Source: Patiria miniata
Taxonomy: Eukaryota; Echinodermata; Asteroidea; Valvatida; Asterinidae
Reading direction: 5' to 3'
Length of the DNA: 64,000 nucleotides
Assembly (NCBI RefSeq): GCF_015706575.1
Contig: NW_024037069.1
Coordinates: forward strand, 44,771,553-44,835,552
Both the position numbers and the translations under genes were made by a program. The notes beneath the pieces were generated by a model. It had not been told where the DNA came from. It saw only the letters and a list, made by a program, of their open reading frames with translations, and searched no databases. Each line of letters starts with the position of its first letter. Position 1 is the stretch's first letter. Below are positions 1 to 11,305 of the stretch, in pieces.

Positions 1-360
1 GTTGCGCATTGACATTTTTTTCATACGCAGTCGTACGCACAATACGCACCTCATATGCATCTCTATCGTTTTGTGTAAGTTTTATGTACGCAGGAATACG
101 CATGGTACGACCCATACGCAGGATACTTTTGGGCATGCACAAAACTACGCTGCGTACGCTGTTACGCAGGTCATACGTTGTAAATACGCAGCGCATCGGT
201 CCCGCATCGGTCGAGTGCGTTACGAGTACGCTATGTGTTCGTGACGCATCCCGTCAGCATATGAGCCACCTGTATTGGACGTATACATAGCGTACTTGCA
301 GCGCAGATGCAACGCACGCTGAACGGCGAGCGGCGTAAATGCGGCGGGAATACGCTCACT
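1..360. repeat. Degenerate tacgca-rich repeat tract
   Basis: The motif tacgca (often atacgca or gtacgca) recurs many times at irregular spacing through the first 240 bases and more thinly up to about 360. No exon structure is visible. The short open frames here are by-products of the repeat. It is probably the edge of a satellite-like or MITE-derived tract cut by the window start. Confidence 0.6.
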
Positions 361-365
361 GAGAA

Positions 366-499
366 GATAAGGAACTCATAAGGAATTAGGATACGCAAAA
401 GTGTGACAGGGGCTTTACTTGATCGTACGGCTGCATATTGAAAATTTTTGATAAGGAACTCATAAGGAATTAGGATACGCAAAGGTGTGACAGGGGCTT
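366..499 (+). repeat. Two direct copies of a 50-bp sequence
   Basis: Positions 366-415 and 450-499 are near-identical 50-bp copies (both start gataaggaactcataagg), offset by 84 bp and differing at about one base. The intervening 34 bp are unrelated. Both copies contain the tacgca motif of the preceding tract, so they probably belong to the same repeat. Confidence 0.8.
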
Positions 500-556
500 A
501 AACTTAAAGAGAAACGTATTGAGGTGTGAGCATTAAACTGCTACTATACAACTTAC

Positions 557-1135
557 TTATATCGGCAAAGATGGACTCGTCTGTCTTGTCTTCTGCCAGG
601 ACGATACCCGCAGCATATTCAGTCTTCACCTCAAACTCCAGCCGGAAAGGCATGTTGAGTGGCTTGATGTTGAACTTGTAGGGATCGTCATGCAAACCCC
701 CCTCAGTGAAGATTGAGCAAGCTGCTGTATCAGACAAAATCAAAAATAACGAAAAAAACGAAAATACCTCTTTTATCTATGTTTAGACATGCACATTTTC
801 AACTGACATGGGAATTTTGTTTTGAATTCTCGCTTGATATGATCTTAATTGAGAATTCAAAGGAAGCAAATTTCAAACAAAGTGGAGATTTCTGGAAGGA
901 AAGATTACCACTTACACTTGCTCTCATCGAGTTGGCTTTTGTTCAGACGACATTCCTTTCTGAACGCCGCGAATGTCTTATTGCGGAGCATGGTCAGATC
1001 ATCACCGGCTGCAGCCGTGATCATGGCGCTACACATCTCTCCTCGTACAGGCAGCAAAAAGATTGCGATCTCCAACCAGATTTGAAAGAGTAAAGCCAAG
1101 ACAAGATGTGAAGCCTTTCGTTGCAACATAATCAT
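557..1135 (-). CDS. Secreted protein, first two coding exons (possible FAMeT-type domain)
   Basis: Exon 1 runs 1135 down to 916 and exon 2 runs 724 down to 557. The start ATG (1135, or the second in-frame ATG at 1129) opens a hydrophobic stretch rich in Leu, Ile and Phe ending near VRGEMC, a likely signal peptide or anchor. The donor T|GTAAGT at 915 and acceptor TACAG at 725 join in phase 1. Exon 2 ends at another GTAAGT donor (556), also phase 1, so the gene continues left, probably beyond the window. Exon 2 encodes a segment with the core FRLEFEVKTEYAAGIVLAED. This resembles the start of the farnesoic acid O-methyltransferase-type domain (PF12248), which invertebrates often carry in secreted multidomain proteins. 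The domain call rests on similarity by eye and is tentative. The exon structure is better supported. Confidence 0.45.
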
Positions 1136-1159
1136 GTCTTTCTGACCAAGTACAATAAA

Positions 1160-1420
1160 TATCTGACTAAGCAATAATAAAGCTTGCTCTTAAAAAAAAA
1201 AGCAAGATTGTTTATTTCTTAGTTCTGTTTCGTTTCCATTATTACTGTATGCATTTTGCCATGGTCACGCATATAGAAATGCCGCGCAGAACCGGATCGA
1301 TATCAAGCAAATGCATTGCTCAATCACTATTAGTTAAAGTCTTGTTCGTATTCATGCAGGCAGAAGTAACGCAAAGCTAGCGGGACTCGCCACCAGGGTA
1401 AAGTCACGTACCTTAATTAC
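1160..1420. repeat. Interspersed repeat copy 1 (other copy at 6.02-6.2 kb)
   Basis: From about 1297 to 1500 the sequence matches 6020-6195 closely, including the shared block cgtattcatgcaggcagaag and the block around aaaacaatt and agacgagccacctcttt. The A-rich run near 1192 and the ataataaag before it look like a retro-type tail. No coding content is seen. Confidence 0.65.
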
Positions 1421-1499
1421 ATGCTTGATAGGTTGCTTGATTAATATTGCAAAACAATTCCGAGAATATTTCAGACGAGCCACCTCTTTTAATGTATTC

Positions 1500-2640
1500 A
1501 CTGTCCATGCAGTGAGACATAATTTTGGATGTAATGCAGCCTGCTATTGGTAATTGTAATTTTTTTTTCAAATTTGTGAGAAAAAAAATACTACAAAATA
1601 CCGGCATTATAAAGGTACTGTCCATGTTATTTTCAGGGTTCAGCCGGAAAATATAAATACGTATTTTTTATTGTTTGTGTCTGGCAATTCAAAAGTTGTT
1701 TACTCCTGATTGAGACGAAAACGAAAAAAAAATAAGGCCCCATTCTATTAATGGAAAAATTAATTTAAACCTGTGGAGTTCAACTTTCGGCCCGACATTA
1801 TATTTAGTTACCGCGTGTTAGACTGGTTCCCGAGACTTATCAGAATCGACAAGAAATTTGGACTAGTCTACTTGCAGGACACCTATGTTGTGCGCCAAAG
1901 AAGCACATAAAGCCCTTTTCCCAAAAGATAAAACATTGGCTTATCTTCAAAAAAAGAACTAATCAAATTTACTGAAGATTAATAATAAATTTTAGGACAA
2001 AAAAATTTCCAAGCTATGACACTCTGGCCACAGTTGAAGGAAATTCAGTTGTATTTTTTACCGCAAGCACAAACGCAATGCTCCCGAACGCTTTCCCGAT
2101 CAGCATGACATTTGGTGACTTTTCCTCGCTGTTATGATATCAAAACCATTCTGTATGACGTCCGTCGTTTGAGACTAAAATTTATGATCACATGGCGTGT
2201 GTCTCACCTTTCCTGCACAAATTTGTTGGTTTTGGGGTTTATAACAATGTCAATTGTCTAATTGGATGGATATAGAACCAAATAATGTTTGAACGAAATG
2301 TAAAAGCTTTCACTTGACAAATGTAGAAATTCTGCCCGAAATCATGGGCCATATTTTTACTTATGCGTGGTACCCTGTCTCTTCGATAAGCGTTGTTATA
2401 TACAACACAGCCGGGCCCAGGCTGTGCTGGACATTGCATGCTGGACAACGTCTTCATTGCGTACGCGTACGACGCCCATGGTTTGGACTTCTGTTGCCGT
2501 AGCGAAACAAATTACAACAATGTTTTCATATTTTTACCTGATGGAGGAAGCTGAAATTTGGTTGGTTTAGGAAAGGTAAATATGTCGTTGGGCAAAGTGT
2601 TTAAAGAAAATAAATCGTAGATCTACGCTTTCGCTGTATG
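1500..2640. other. AT-rich stretch without recognisable genes
   Basis: I see no convincing exons, RNA genes or ordered repeats here. There are short A and T runs and scattered stop codons in all frames. Confidence 0.5.
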
Positions 2641-2651
2641 TACGATGTTAA

Positions 2652-2806
2652 TAGACCGCTTGCAGACGCGTTCGATAATTGACGCGCTAAGGAGAGCGAC
2701 GCCATGTTATGGGACAAAATGTGCGTGAATTGATATACGCCTGTCCCACAACATGGCGTCGCGCGCCTTCGCGCGTCGATTATCGAACGCGTCTGCAAGC
2801 GGTCTA
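2652..2806. mobile_element. 151-bp foldback MITE, copy 1
   Basis: The element occupies 2654-2804 and is flanked by TA dinucleotides (2652-2653 and 2805-2806). Its arms are inverted: GACCGCTTGCAGACGCGTTC at the left and the reverse complement at the right. Inner arms pair as well (acgccatgtt against aacatggcgt), so nearly the whole element folds into a hairpin. An equally long copy lies at 4541-4691. TA duplication plus no coding capacity fits a non-autonomous Tc1/mariner-type element. Confidence 0.85.
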
Positions 2807-3113
2807 TTCGTTTTAAAACTTCCTTACGCGCGCGCGCACCCATAGTAACAGTGTTGCGTACGCGCGCGTCAGTCTCACGCGAAGGTGGTTGAGCGCATGT
2901 GTAGTGCTGTATTGTTACAAGCTGCCGTACGACCTTTGTAAATTTGGCCAATCATTGCCTTCCATGGGGCTGGTTTCAATGCTGGTTCAGGGGCCATTTT
3001 TTTCGCTTGTTCTTTGAAGCCGGTCATTATCACCGTTAATGCACGGCCACGTGATCGAGTCTCGACCAATCAGAAACCATCAACTCTCCAAGATATTTAT
3101 TAATTTACGTTAA

Positions 3114-3544
3114 TTTGTTGCGCGTCCACGAGAGACAACAAAAATGGCGGAGATTTATCGCACTGTGAATGAGCGCGTGTGGACACGCTGCCGACCTAGT
3201 CTTTTTATTCAATATCTATCCGATTCGTTAGTGTGACGTCACCTCCAGCACTTTCTGCACGATTGGAACCGGAAGTTAACGCAGCTCGAGCGTTTGCAGC
3301 CAATGGGCGCTAGTAATCAGGGGTGTGCGCGCGTGTATGACGTTTTTACTAACGAACCGGATGTTTAAGATAAATTCGTTATCGCGCTGGCGCTCGTGGA
3401 ACACGGAAAATGTAGTGCGTCTGTGTCCCACGTACCCATAGATACAGAATAAAAAGACTAGATCGGCATCGCGTCCACACGCGCCCATTCACAGTGCGAT
3501 AGATCTCCGCAATTTTTGTTGCCTCTCGTGGACACGCAACAAAT
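3114..3544. mobile_element. Foldback element with ~97-bp inverted arms
   Basis: The left arm (about 3114-3212, tttgttgcgcgtccacgaga onward to ctagtctttttattc) is repeated in inverted form at about 3446-3544. The roughly 230-bp centre has no coding sequence. A piece of the same arm (cgctgccgatctagtctttt) recurs at about 4785-4830, so this is a dispersed family. No target duplication was certain. Confidence 0.8.
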
Positions 3545-4538
3545 CAGCCTCGACTCCAGGGGCGCGTGCTCGTTCCTTACACTTACCCCTGGATGTGATG
3601 ATGGCGTAAATGACGCTGAATGGCTATTCACAGCGTACTGCGCGGGCATTTCGAAGATTGAGCTAACAACAGGCAAAAGATCGGCTGGTGGTCAATTCAA
3701 GAGATACAAGGATTGCCTTAAAGCAACCATGAAGCAATGCAACTTCAATGTGAGTATTATCACACGAAGGTGCATCAAGCTTCGAAGCCCGTCGCATCAG
3801 GGAGGCTGAGCTGAAACGACAGCAACGAAAATCTCGTGAGCTAGATGCTTCCCTACGTGTCCAGCCCCACCCCCATCCTAGTGTGTCCAGTGTAGGACCG
3901 TAGCTTCCTGGCTAGAATTGGACTTATTAGCCATCTGCGAACACACAACACCAACTAGTATGGAGATGTTGGCTGTCATCTTCGAATTTCGAAGGACGAA
4001 CTATATATAAATATAGCTTTGCACGTAATGTCACGTACGAAAAAAAATTGATGATTTAAAAGTCGCGATGCCTGTACGATATGGATTATGTCAGCCGCGT
4101 GTTTCGCTAAAAAAAAACCACTTGTACCTGTGGTTGTAAAGGCACGAAAGGGGTACGTACATTTAATACAAATCTTTGCTAATTATCACAACGTCCAAAC
4201 GTTGTGTTTGAAAGGATTGATTCTTCAAAATCACATTTGTTATGATTTTAAAGATGGCGTCGACACGTAAAACGGATAAACTGCAGCGCTAATTATAATG
4301 TACCGTATTTTGGCACATTTAAATTACACAATTCCAGGGGTTACGATCGCGCAAGGCATGATGGGAAACAACATGGCGCTGCAAGATCGTACCCACGGGG
4401 CACGAGGTTGGCAACAAATAAACGTAAAGTAATTGAGCTAAATGTATCTTTCCTCCAGCACGTGACCTACCTCAACGCGCGCGAAGCTAGAAATGCGCAC
4501 CGAGTTTTTACGCGATGCGCGCGGGCGTTAGCGATGCA
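3545..4538. other. Unannotated stretch between foldback elements
   Basis: A 97-codon open frame covers 3516-3809 on the plus strand. It starts inside the foldback arm and shows no recognisable domain or splice signals. It could be residual transposon coding sequence, but I cannot support a product. The rest is AT-rich with no visible signals. Confidence 0.4.
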
Positions 4539-4693
4539 TAGACCGCTTGCAGACGCGTTCGATAATCGACGCGCGAAGGCGCGCGACGCCATGTTGTGGG
4601 TCAAGCGCATATCTATCCATGCACATTTTGTCCCACAACATGGCGTCGCGCACCTTCGCGCGTCAATTATCGAACGCGTCTGCAAGCGGTCTA
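4539..4693. mobile_element. 151-bp foldback MITE, copy 2
   Basis: Element 4541-4691, flanked by TA on both sides (4539-4540, 4692-4693). It has the same length as the copy at 2654-2804 and the same outer and inner inverted arms. The arms here are slightly better matched (gataatcgacgcgcgaaggc against its inverse). The 136- and 106-codon open frames across it are products of the GC-rich palindrome, not genes. Confidence 0.85.
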
Positions 4694-4840
4694 TTGTGCA
4701 CTGCACTGTTCGCGTAAACGACGTTGCGTTTGTCACGTTTTCGCGCATTATTTGTATCTTTCCTCCAGCACGTGACCCTCCATGCAAGTCCGCGCGTGTG
4801 GCCGCGCTGCCGATCTAGTCTTTTTATTCTATTGTTGATG

Positions 4841-5450
4841 TACCCTAACGTGGCATGGCCACTAACGTGGCGCACTTTGATTTTTCGCCTGTAGCGCCTA
4901 GCCAGAGCAAAAGTTTTAACTGAAATTTCACAGAAAGTGAAATTTCATCAAGTTCTAAACACTCCCGTTCATAAATTGCGAGCTTATTTACCCGCTACAA
5001 AGTTAAAGAAAAAGTTATTTTGGCGTGATTTTCCGATTTTATTTTCAAGTGCAAAGTGAAACCTTTGAAAATGCCCCGAAAAATAAGAAAATAATTTTCT
5101 AACAAACATCTTGCTGGGTATGTAAGTAAAAATAATAATGATTTATCAGAATTTATCAAGTTTACAGAAATTCTTAAAAGCTGATTTGGAATTTTCTGAG
5201 ATTTATTTAAGTGCGCCACGTTAGGGAACACTCCGCCACTTTGTGCCCAATTTCCGGACGACACAGTTTTTAATTTCGGCTTAAGTTTTATGAAACCGAA
5301 ATTGTTCACGGAGGTTAAATAGCAAGCATTAATAAGGTCAAAGTACCAGTATTTTACTGCATGAATTTCAGGTTTGTCAACAAATAGGTTTGGCAACACT
5401 ACACGAGGAAAGTTGGGTAAGCTTCGAAGTGCGCCACGTTAGGGAACACG
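4841..5450. repeat. Repeats of the motif gtgcgccacgttagggaaca
   Basis: The 20-mer occurs directly at 5211-5230 and 5429-5448, and in inverted, partly duplicated form at 4841-4875 (taccctaacgtggc, then actaacgtggcgcac). The arrangement fits the ends of one or two deleted foldback elements. The interior is AT-rich and non-coding. Confidence 0.65.
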
Positions 5451-5740
5451 ACTATATATTTCTGCCCATACCACTCGACCTTCGGCCTAATGGAGATCAA
5501 TTTGGGACGCAGACGCACTGCATTATTCGGTTTCCACTCGCGCTCGCAAGTACCGGAAAGTATAAAAGGTCACGCGGCGAGATTCCTCGCCGCATCAAGT
5601 TAGGCTGCATGACAAAGATTTCGGCGAGGTCGTTGCGAGGGTTACGCAATCAATAATATTCTCGCTATTGTTCAGATAATCCTTATATTAACGGGCCAGT
5701 TGCTTTGCACAATAACTTGCGTAATGTTTATATTTATTTG

Positions 5741-5845
5741 AGGTATGACAGATACATATAGGAAAGTGCTGTTTGGTTTGGGTAAATACAAAAGACTTTA
5801 CCCAAATCAAACAGCGCCCCGCTCTTGTGTCTGCCATACCGCAAA
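5741..5845. repeat. ~100-bp hairpin (foldback repeat)
   Basis: The sequence ggtatgacaga...gctgtttggtttgggtaaa at the left pairs with tttacccaaatcaaacagc...tgtctgccatacc at the right around a roughly 10-base loop near 5790. A second inverted pair follows at once (tgggggcagg against gctgccccca, 5863-5902). It is probably a small MITE. Confidence 0.7.
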
Positions 5846-5953
5846 TCACTGGCGGCGGAACGGGTGGGGGCAGGGTCATACTTGTTTCCGCTGCCCCCAC
5901 CACTCTTGGCAGGTCCCAAAGAACCGTATGATATTGGTAAAAATAACAATAAC

Positions 5954-6270
5954 ACTGAAAATAACGGCACTGTTATTTTCAGTTGGCGACAATCGTGTCA
6001 TGCCTGAAGTACAATTATTGGAAGCGATCGATAGCAAGCAAGTGAATTGCTCAATCAGTATCTGTTCAAGTCTTATTCGTATTCATGCAGGCAGAAGTAA
6101 CGCAAAGCTAGCGGGACTTGCTCCCAGGGTAGGTTGTTTGTTCAATATTGCAAAACAATTTCAAGAATATTTTAGACGAGCCACCTCTTTATATTCACGT
6201 GCAAGCAGCAAAAAATAGCACTGTTATTTTCAGTAGTTTGTGGGCGACAATCGTGTCATGCCTGAAGAAC
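5954..6270. repeat. Perfect 12-bp stem and internal direct repeat; second copy of the 1.3-kb repeat
   Basis: ACTGAAAATAAC (5954-5965) and GTTATTTTCAGT (5972-5983) form a perfect 12-bp stem with a six-base loop. The block after it (gttattttcagt to gaagcg, 5972-6030) is repeated directly at about 6222-6282. Between them, 6020-6195 matches the repeat at 1297-1500. Confidence 0.75.
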
Positions 6271-6284
6271 AATTGGAAGCGTTA

Positions 6285-7341
6285 CTGCCACGCGTGTTTT
6301 GCTATAAAAAAGTGTTTTTTAATTTTTTTATAAACCATATCGATCAAAATAGCAGTGGACTAAGTTTTAACGCAAAAACTCCGACAAAGTGTTTGAAGTA
6401 GGCCTACTTTGTCTGTTGTGTACATCACAATTATCTTTATGTCTTTCTGGTCATTCATTCACCGAATAAGTAATTTTGAATTACAGCATAACTTGTGGGG
6501 TTAAGGAGTCCTTTCATAATTCTTACATTTATCTTTAACTTTATTAATACTTTAATGTCATCACATCTTTTGCTTTAGCTTTTAATACATAGAAAACATA
6601 CCTAATTTAATCTGATTTATAAGATTATTCACCTTTGTTAATCTTTACTTTCATCTCGATAGTGAGAAAATACCAGATGACAATTTTATTTGGTTAAAGA
6701 TCTGTTCACGTCATGCCTTGTCAAATATATACCAAAACGTTTTAAATCATGTAATTATTGTCGTGAGCTTTAATCATAATATTTAAGTTAACCTTCATCT
6801 GTCATTTCCTTTGATCTTCTTTTTCCTCGCATACTCATTGCAACTTAATTCATTATAATGTACACCTTAAGAACTCCTGCCCCCAGGTGATGCTGATTAT
6901 AATAGCTTTTGTGAGTGGACGGTGGGGCGGCGGCGGCGGTGAAAATTTGAATCTGCAAAGCAGCAAATGGCTGCTGTCTTGTTGCAGGCACAACTATTAC
7001 TGGCGCTTCGCATGTCTCCCTGCCCGGCTAGGTTGTACAGGCTTCAGTGAATTTTCCATTGTACTTATGATTTGCATTTTCATGGTTATGTAGCCTTGTA
7101 CTAAATGGGATTCAGCTTTTTGCTCTGTGCCCTTTGATTCTTTTGTAAGTGCCATGTGCAGCTCACAACTCCTGTTGGGTTGTGATGCACTCAATTGAAT
7201 GGCAATTCATCCATATTTCATTAAGTGTGACTTAATTTAATTTTTTTAATTAATGTTTACTCTTCGGACGTTTTAGTGATGATATATACTGCGATGATAC
7301 TACATTAGGCCTAGTACTGGACACCGGCACACGAATCAAAA
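6285..7341. other. AT-rich upstream region of the SLC16-like gene
   Basis: No exon or ordered repeat is recognised. It should contain the promoter and 5' UTR of the transporter gene that starts at 7342, but I could not place a TATA box or initiator with confidence. A short G-rich run (gtggggcggcggcgg) lies at 6923-6940. Confidence 0.4.
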
Positions 7342-10300
7342 ATGATGAGTGTTGGGCATCCGCATGAAAACGATGTCATCAGTTACACGGACACTGTAAG
7401 CGAGTCTGTGGGCTCACTGCGGGGGCTGGGGAGAGCCAACGCGGGGCGGCGGCGAGGCAGGCCCCGGTGGGGTCGGATGGTGGTCAGTACGTCCTTCCTG
7501 ACTTTCCTACTTCAAGCGGGATCCTCCATGACGCACGGCCTGTATATGCCGGCTTTTCTGGAGGAGTTTCAGGCCGGGACTGGGCTGATCGGATGGTTGA
7601 CGAGTTTCTCAGCAGCCGTCATGTGCTTGGGAGGTCAGTTTTCCTATTTTCTTCATGAATTCAAAATGGTGAATTTGGGAAATACAAACACATCCTGAAG
7701 TTACTAGATAAGTTTCAGAGTTTTGAAATATAACCCCTCACCCTTCGGCTTGAAAAAAAAATGTCTGGGGTCCAAATTGCGTAATTGGGGTCCAGTTTGC
7801 AGGGAGGGGGGAGGGGCTTGGGCGGGTCGTGCTGTTAAGCGTCAACAACTGTCAACAAACGTCAACAAGCATCAACAAAACATCAACATGTTGTAAGAGC
7901 ACCTTAATTTAAGCTCCTACGATCATTTTTCAATGTATCACTATTTAAAAAGTAGTTCAAAATGTGAAATTTTTAAGTGAAAAAGTACGACAACAACGAT
8001 GTCTTTTTCCACTAAAACTGGTCGCCATTTTGTTTTTCTGGGACATGGTACAATCGCGCATGCGCGAAAAAGAAAACAAAGATGGCGTCTCCCAGTCACC
8101 GTAATTTTGTCGCCAATACACTTCCATTTTTATGCAGGATTGTGAACGTGAATTTCAGTTTCATACTCAATTCGACATACGAGAGTTTGTTGAATACGTT
8201 GATGGCTTTTTTTAAAGCTTATATCAGCGTCAACGAGCTCAAAATGCACGTTTAATTAAACATGCATTTTGCTTATTGACTCCTTGTTGACGTTGATTGT
8301 GTTTGTTGACGCTTGTTGACGCTTTGTTGACGCTTTGTTGTCGCTATATAGCAGGACCGCGTGAGGGGGCCTCACTTTTTAGAGGGTAAGAGGGGAGACA
8401 CTCATTGCGTTTTAACAATAAAAACGCTAATCTGTTGCCTTCCCCAAATTCGGAGGGCGGGGGGGGGGGGGGGGTTGAGACCCACGGGCCTCCAGCGTGG
8501 GAGAGGGGGGAAGCCGACTTAGTTTCACCACTGTGGAGTCCACTTCACGCTGTATTTACGTGTTTCTCTGCTCAATAATGTGTTGTTTAGGTCCTATTGG
8601 CGGTGTCATTGTGAAGCGATTAGGATGTCGTCCTTCTGTCATGCTTGGGGGCGCTATGATGGCGACTGGTAACGGCTTAGCATCACTCTGCACGACGATA
8701 GTCCAGCTATTCTTATGTCTGGGACTTGTTGGTAGGTATACATTCTCTGCAAAGAGCGGCCATGTTGGAACGATCAAAACGAGATTACATAATCCCGAAC
8801 TAATACCTCCCGTCCTTACTATGTTAAGCTATTGCATTAGTATATGCAGGAAGCCGGACTGTTCACTGCGGTTTCTCTTTTAACTCGACGGTACAGAGTG
8901 TATTACATGATGTGGTTTATGTGACAACGTTCAATTTGTGACACAAATTCTTTCCTGGCTTTCAAAACTGACGTCCATTTTGGTCCAGTATCGTTTCAAA
9001 TCAAACCAAATATCGGATGCCACTCTTGGGAGATATTTTACTGGGGCTGAACAAAAAGGTTTATTGAATCCAGCTAAAGCATAACGATAAAAAAACATCA
9101 GCCAAATTTAACCAAACTCTAAATGTGGTGTTGTTGCTTGGTGGGAAGTCATAATACCTCCAAGTGATGCGACTGAAAGTATTTCTTATGCATGATCATA
9201 ACATGTAGTAAAGGCGATTTTGTGTAAAACATTTTCAGGACTTGGTGGATCCATGGTATCCGTTGGTCTAGTTGTTGCCATTGGACAGTATTACACCCGA
9301 CACCACTCCATCGCAAACGGACTTGCCTTTAGTGGTATAGGTGCTGGCATCTTCGTCTTCTCGCCTCTGGTACGATTCTTGATTGATAACTACGGGTGGC
9401 GCGGGAGTTTCCTAGTTCAGGCTGGTATCCTTCTGAATCTTGAGGTAACTGGAGCCCTTCTCCGCCCGGCATCTCGCTATAAAGTCCGAAATTCACGAAA
9501 AGAGAAGATGCAATCGGTCACCGAGTCGGGAAACAATGACAGCAATTTTGAGGAAGGAGATGAAAGTGTTGTTTTGGATGGTAGTGGAGAACACGAGGGA
9601 ACACAAAGCAGTAAGTGTACGGGCAGGAGTTGGAGTTTGGGTTGGCTGGGGAAGTTCAATGGTCTGTTCTATCTGGGACTGTGTGAACTGTTCAGAACAG
9701 CTCCCTCTGTCGTGCAAGTATACGCTGCGTGTTTTTTACTGGACGCCGGTGTTTCAGCCGTCATGAGTCACATCTCAAATTTGGACGGTGTGACTCCGCA
9801 GCAGGCGTCCAGTCTGCTGCCCTATCTTGGCATCGGCAGCCTGGTAGGGAGACTAATCCACGGCGGGTTCCTGAAATGCAAACATGTCACGCCGTACAGG
9901 ATGTACATCGCCGCTCTGTTAGTCTCAGCTCCATCCGCTACACTCATCGCCATCACAGGATCTTTTGGAGGGAGAATTGTCGAGGTTGTCATTTTTGGTT
10001 TTGCCAGCGGTTCACTCTACCCCCTAGTTGCTGTGATTCTAAGGGAGCTGGTCGGTATTTCGCAGCTTGGACTTGCATTTGGACTCTCAATGTTCGCCTA
10101 TGGCGTGGGGGGTCAGTTAGGAGGCTTCATCATTGGTGAGTTTGTTAAAATGAATCATGAATATGCATGAAGTCAGAGAAGTATAATGAATGAATCTGTA
10201 TACCTCCAAGTATACCGATTGGTTGTATCAGTGTACCCACAATCAGTTTCGTTTTTAGGACAATGTTGTAAAGCCCATCACAAAACTGTGTTTAGTTGTC

Positions 10301-11142
10301 ATCGATCGGCATGCAAAATAAACATGTGAGTTTAGGAAATTTGGATGCATCGGAACCATACGGCCACAGATTCCCTAGGTGAACTGTGCTAGCATTCTCA
10401 CTTTGGCCGATCAAACACACATCACTGACAGTCTCTTCAATCTAATTTCGCAATAAAAAAAATACGAGTGACTACTTGTTGGTTCATACTGCATACAAGT
10501 GCGAATGCGATGACGTCGCTGTTATGTGATATTCGCCGGATTTTAAATGTGTTAAACTTTTACGAATTCCCATCGCGAGAAGTTGCCCTGACGTCACAAA
10601 TTCCCGATCGCGTTCGCGAGCATGAACCGGCCTTTCCTGGCTGTGTTTACATGTACTTACACATGAACATCTTTTATATCAGAAATTGATAAATACACCA
10701 CAATAGAATGGAAAGCAGAAGTGTAAGGGTTTTAATGATGCAAGTCGTATATATGCAAATAGACCTCAGACATAATGACGTCACGCTCTGTTTACATGTG
10801 CGCTTTCCTATGGGAGCCAGGTAGGGACGCCAGCCGATCGTCCCACCTGGCTGCCATAGGAAAGCGCACATCTAAACAAACATGATGCCATTATGTGTTA
10901 GGTCTATTAAAAAGGACGTAAAGAGTCCTGCAGCAAACTCTTCATTTGTTTCCGGATTACATGTCACTGATAAATTGTTTATGTTTTCCATATTGTGTGT
11001 TTTAGGTGTCCTGAGAGATTCAACAGGAAATTACACCCTTTCATTTTACCTGGTGGGGCTTTTCTTTGTCATTGCGGCGACGGTCATGTCATTGCGTCCT
11101 TTGATCGAATGTCGTCGCCGCCGACGGTTGACCATGGGATGA
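7342..11142 (+). CDS. Monocarboxylate transporter-like MFS protein (SLC16 family), four coding exons
   Basis: Coding exons are 7342-7633, 8591-8731, 9239-10135 and 11006-11142. They give 1467 nt, or 488 residues plus stop. All three introns have GT-AG ends and are phase 1. The protein reads as a 12-helix major facilitator. TM1-2 are in exon 1, TM3 in exon 2, and TM4-11 in exon 3, where a polar loop of about 65 residues follows TM6 (LLRPASRYKV onward). Exon 4 holds TM12 and a short basic tail (IECRRRRRL). Family-like features are the TM4-5 region YYTRHHSIANGLAFSG, the loop after TM8 with VGRLIHGG, and GVLRDSTGNYTLSFY before the last helix. The usual DGGWGW before TM1 is not present; RWGRMVV stands there. 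It should sit in the plasma membrane and may carry monocarboxylates with protons or other small organic anions; the substrate cannot be told. Closest subfamily is probably the orphan MCT9/12/14 type. Intron 1 carries a foldback element and intron 3 a MITE. Confidence 0.93.
7820..8365. mobile_element. Foldback element with gtcaaca tandem-repeat arms, in SLC16 intron 1
   Basis: The left arm has five imperfect 10-12-bp units of gtcaacaa (7841-7889). The right arm has the inverse, ttgacgcttgttgacgcttt, repeated at about 8286-8343. The match continues outward: ggtcgtgct before the left array and its relative agcaggacc after the right array. The roughly 400-bp centre is non-coding. The element lies wholly inside the first intron and should be spliced out. 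Confidence 0.7.
8455..8480 (+). repeat. G-rich run
   Basis: A run of about 17 G bases (near 8459-8475) in SLC16 intron 1, about 115 bp before exon 2. Length is likely polymorphic or error-prone in sequencing. Confidence 0.8.
10760..10906. mobile_element. 143-bp foldback MITE in SLC16 intron 3
   Basis: Element 10762-10904, flanked by TA (10760-10761, 10905-10906). The arms gacctcagacataatg and the inverse cattatgtgttaggtc bracket a second inverted pair (gcgctttcctatggg against ccataggaaagcgc). The terminal GACC...GGTC and TA flanks match the 151-bp MITEs at 2.65 and 4.54 kb, so it may be a related family. It ends 97 bp before exon 4. Confidence 0.8.
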
Positions 11143-11305
11143 CAGCACAACACAGCATAAATAACTGTTGGTATATAGACACCGTGCACTGAATTGGTTG
11201 GTTAATTAAATCTTCCCTTATACAAAGTAATAGTCAAACATGTTCAAAGGATCTAGAAATGAACGTTGGTTAACAGCGTGACCCTTGACGTCAGACCTGT
11301 CAGTT

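Noticed and set aside
713..1093. 126-codon plus-strand frame
   Set aside because: It overlaps two minus-strand exons that have matching splice sites and phases. The plus frame has no recognisable domain and is a shadow.
4408..4818. 136-codon plus and 106-codon minus frames
   Set aside because: Both run across the GC-rich 151-bp palindromic MITE and a foldback arm; both strands are open because the sequence is self-complementary and GC-rich.
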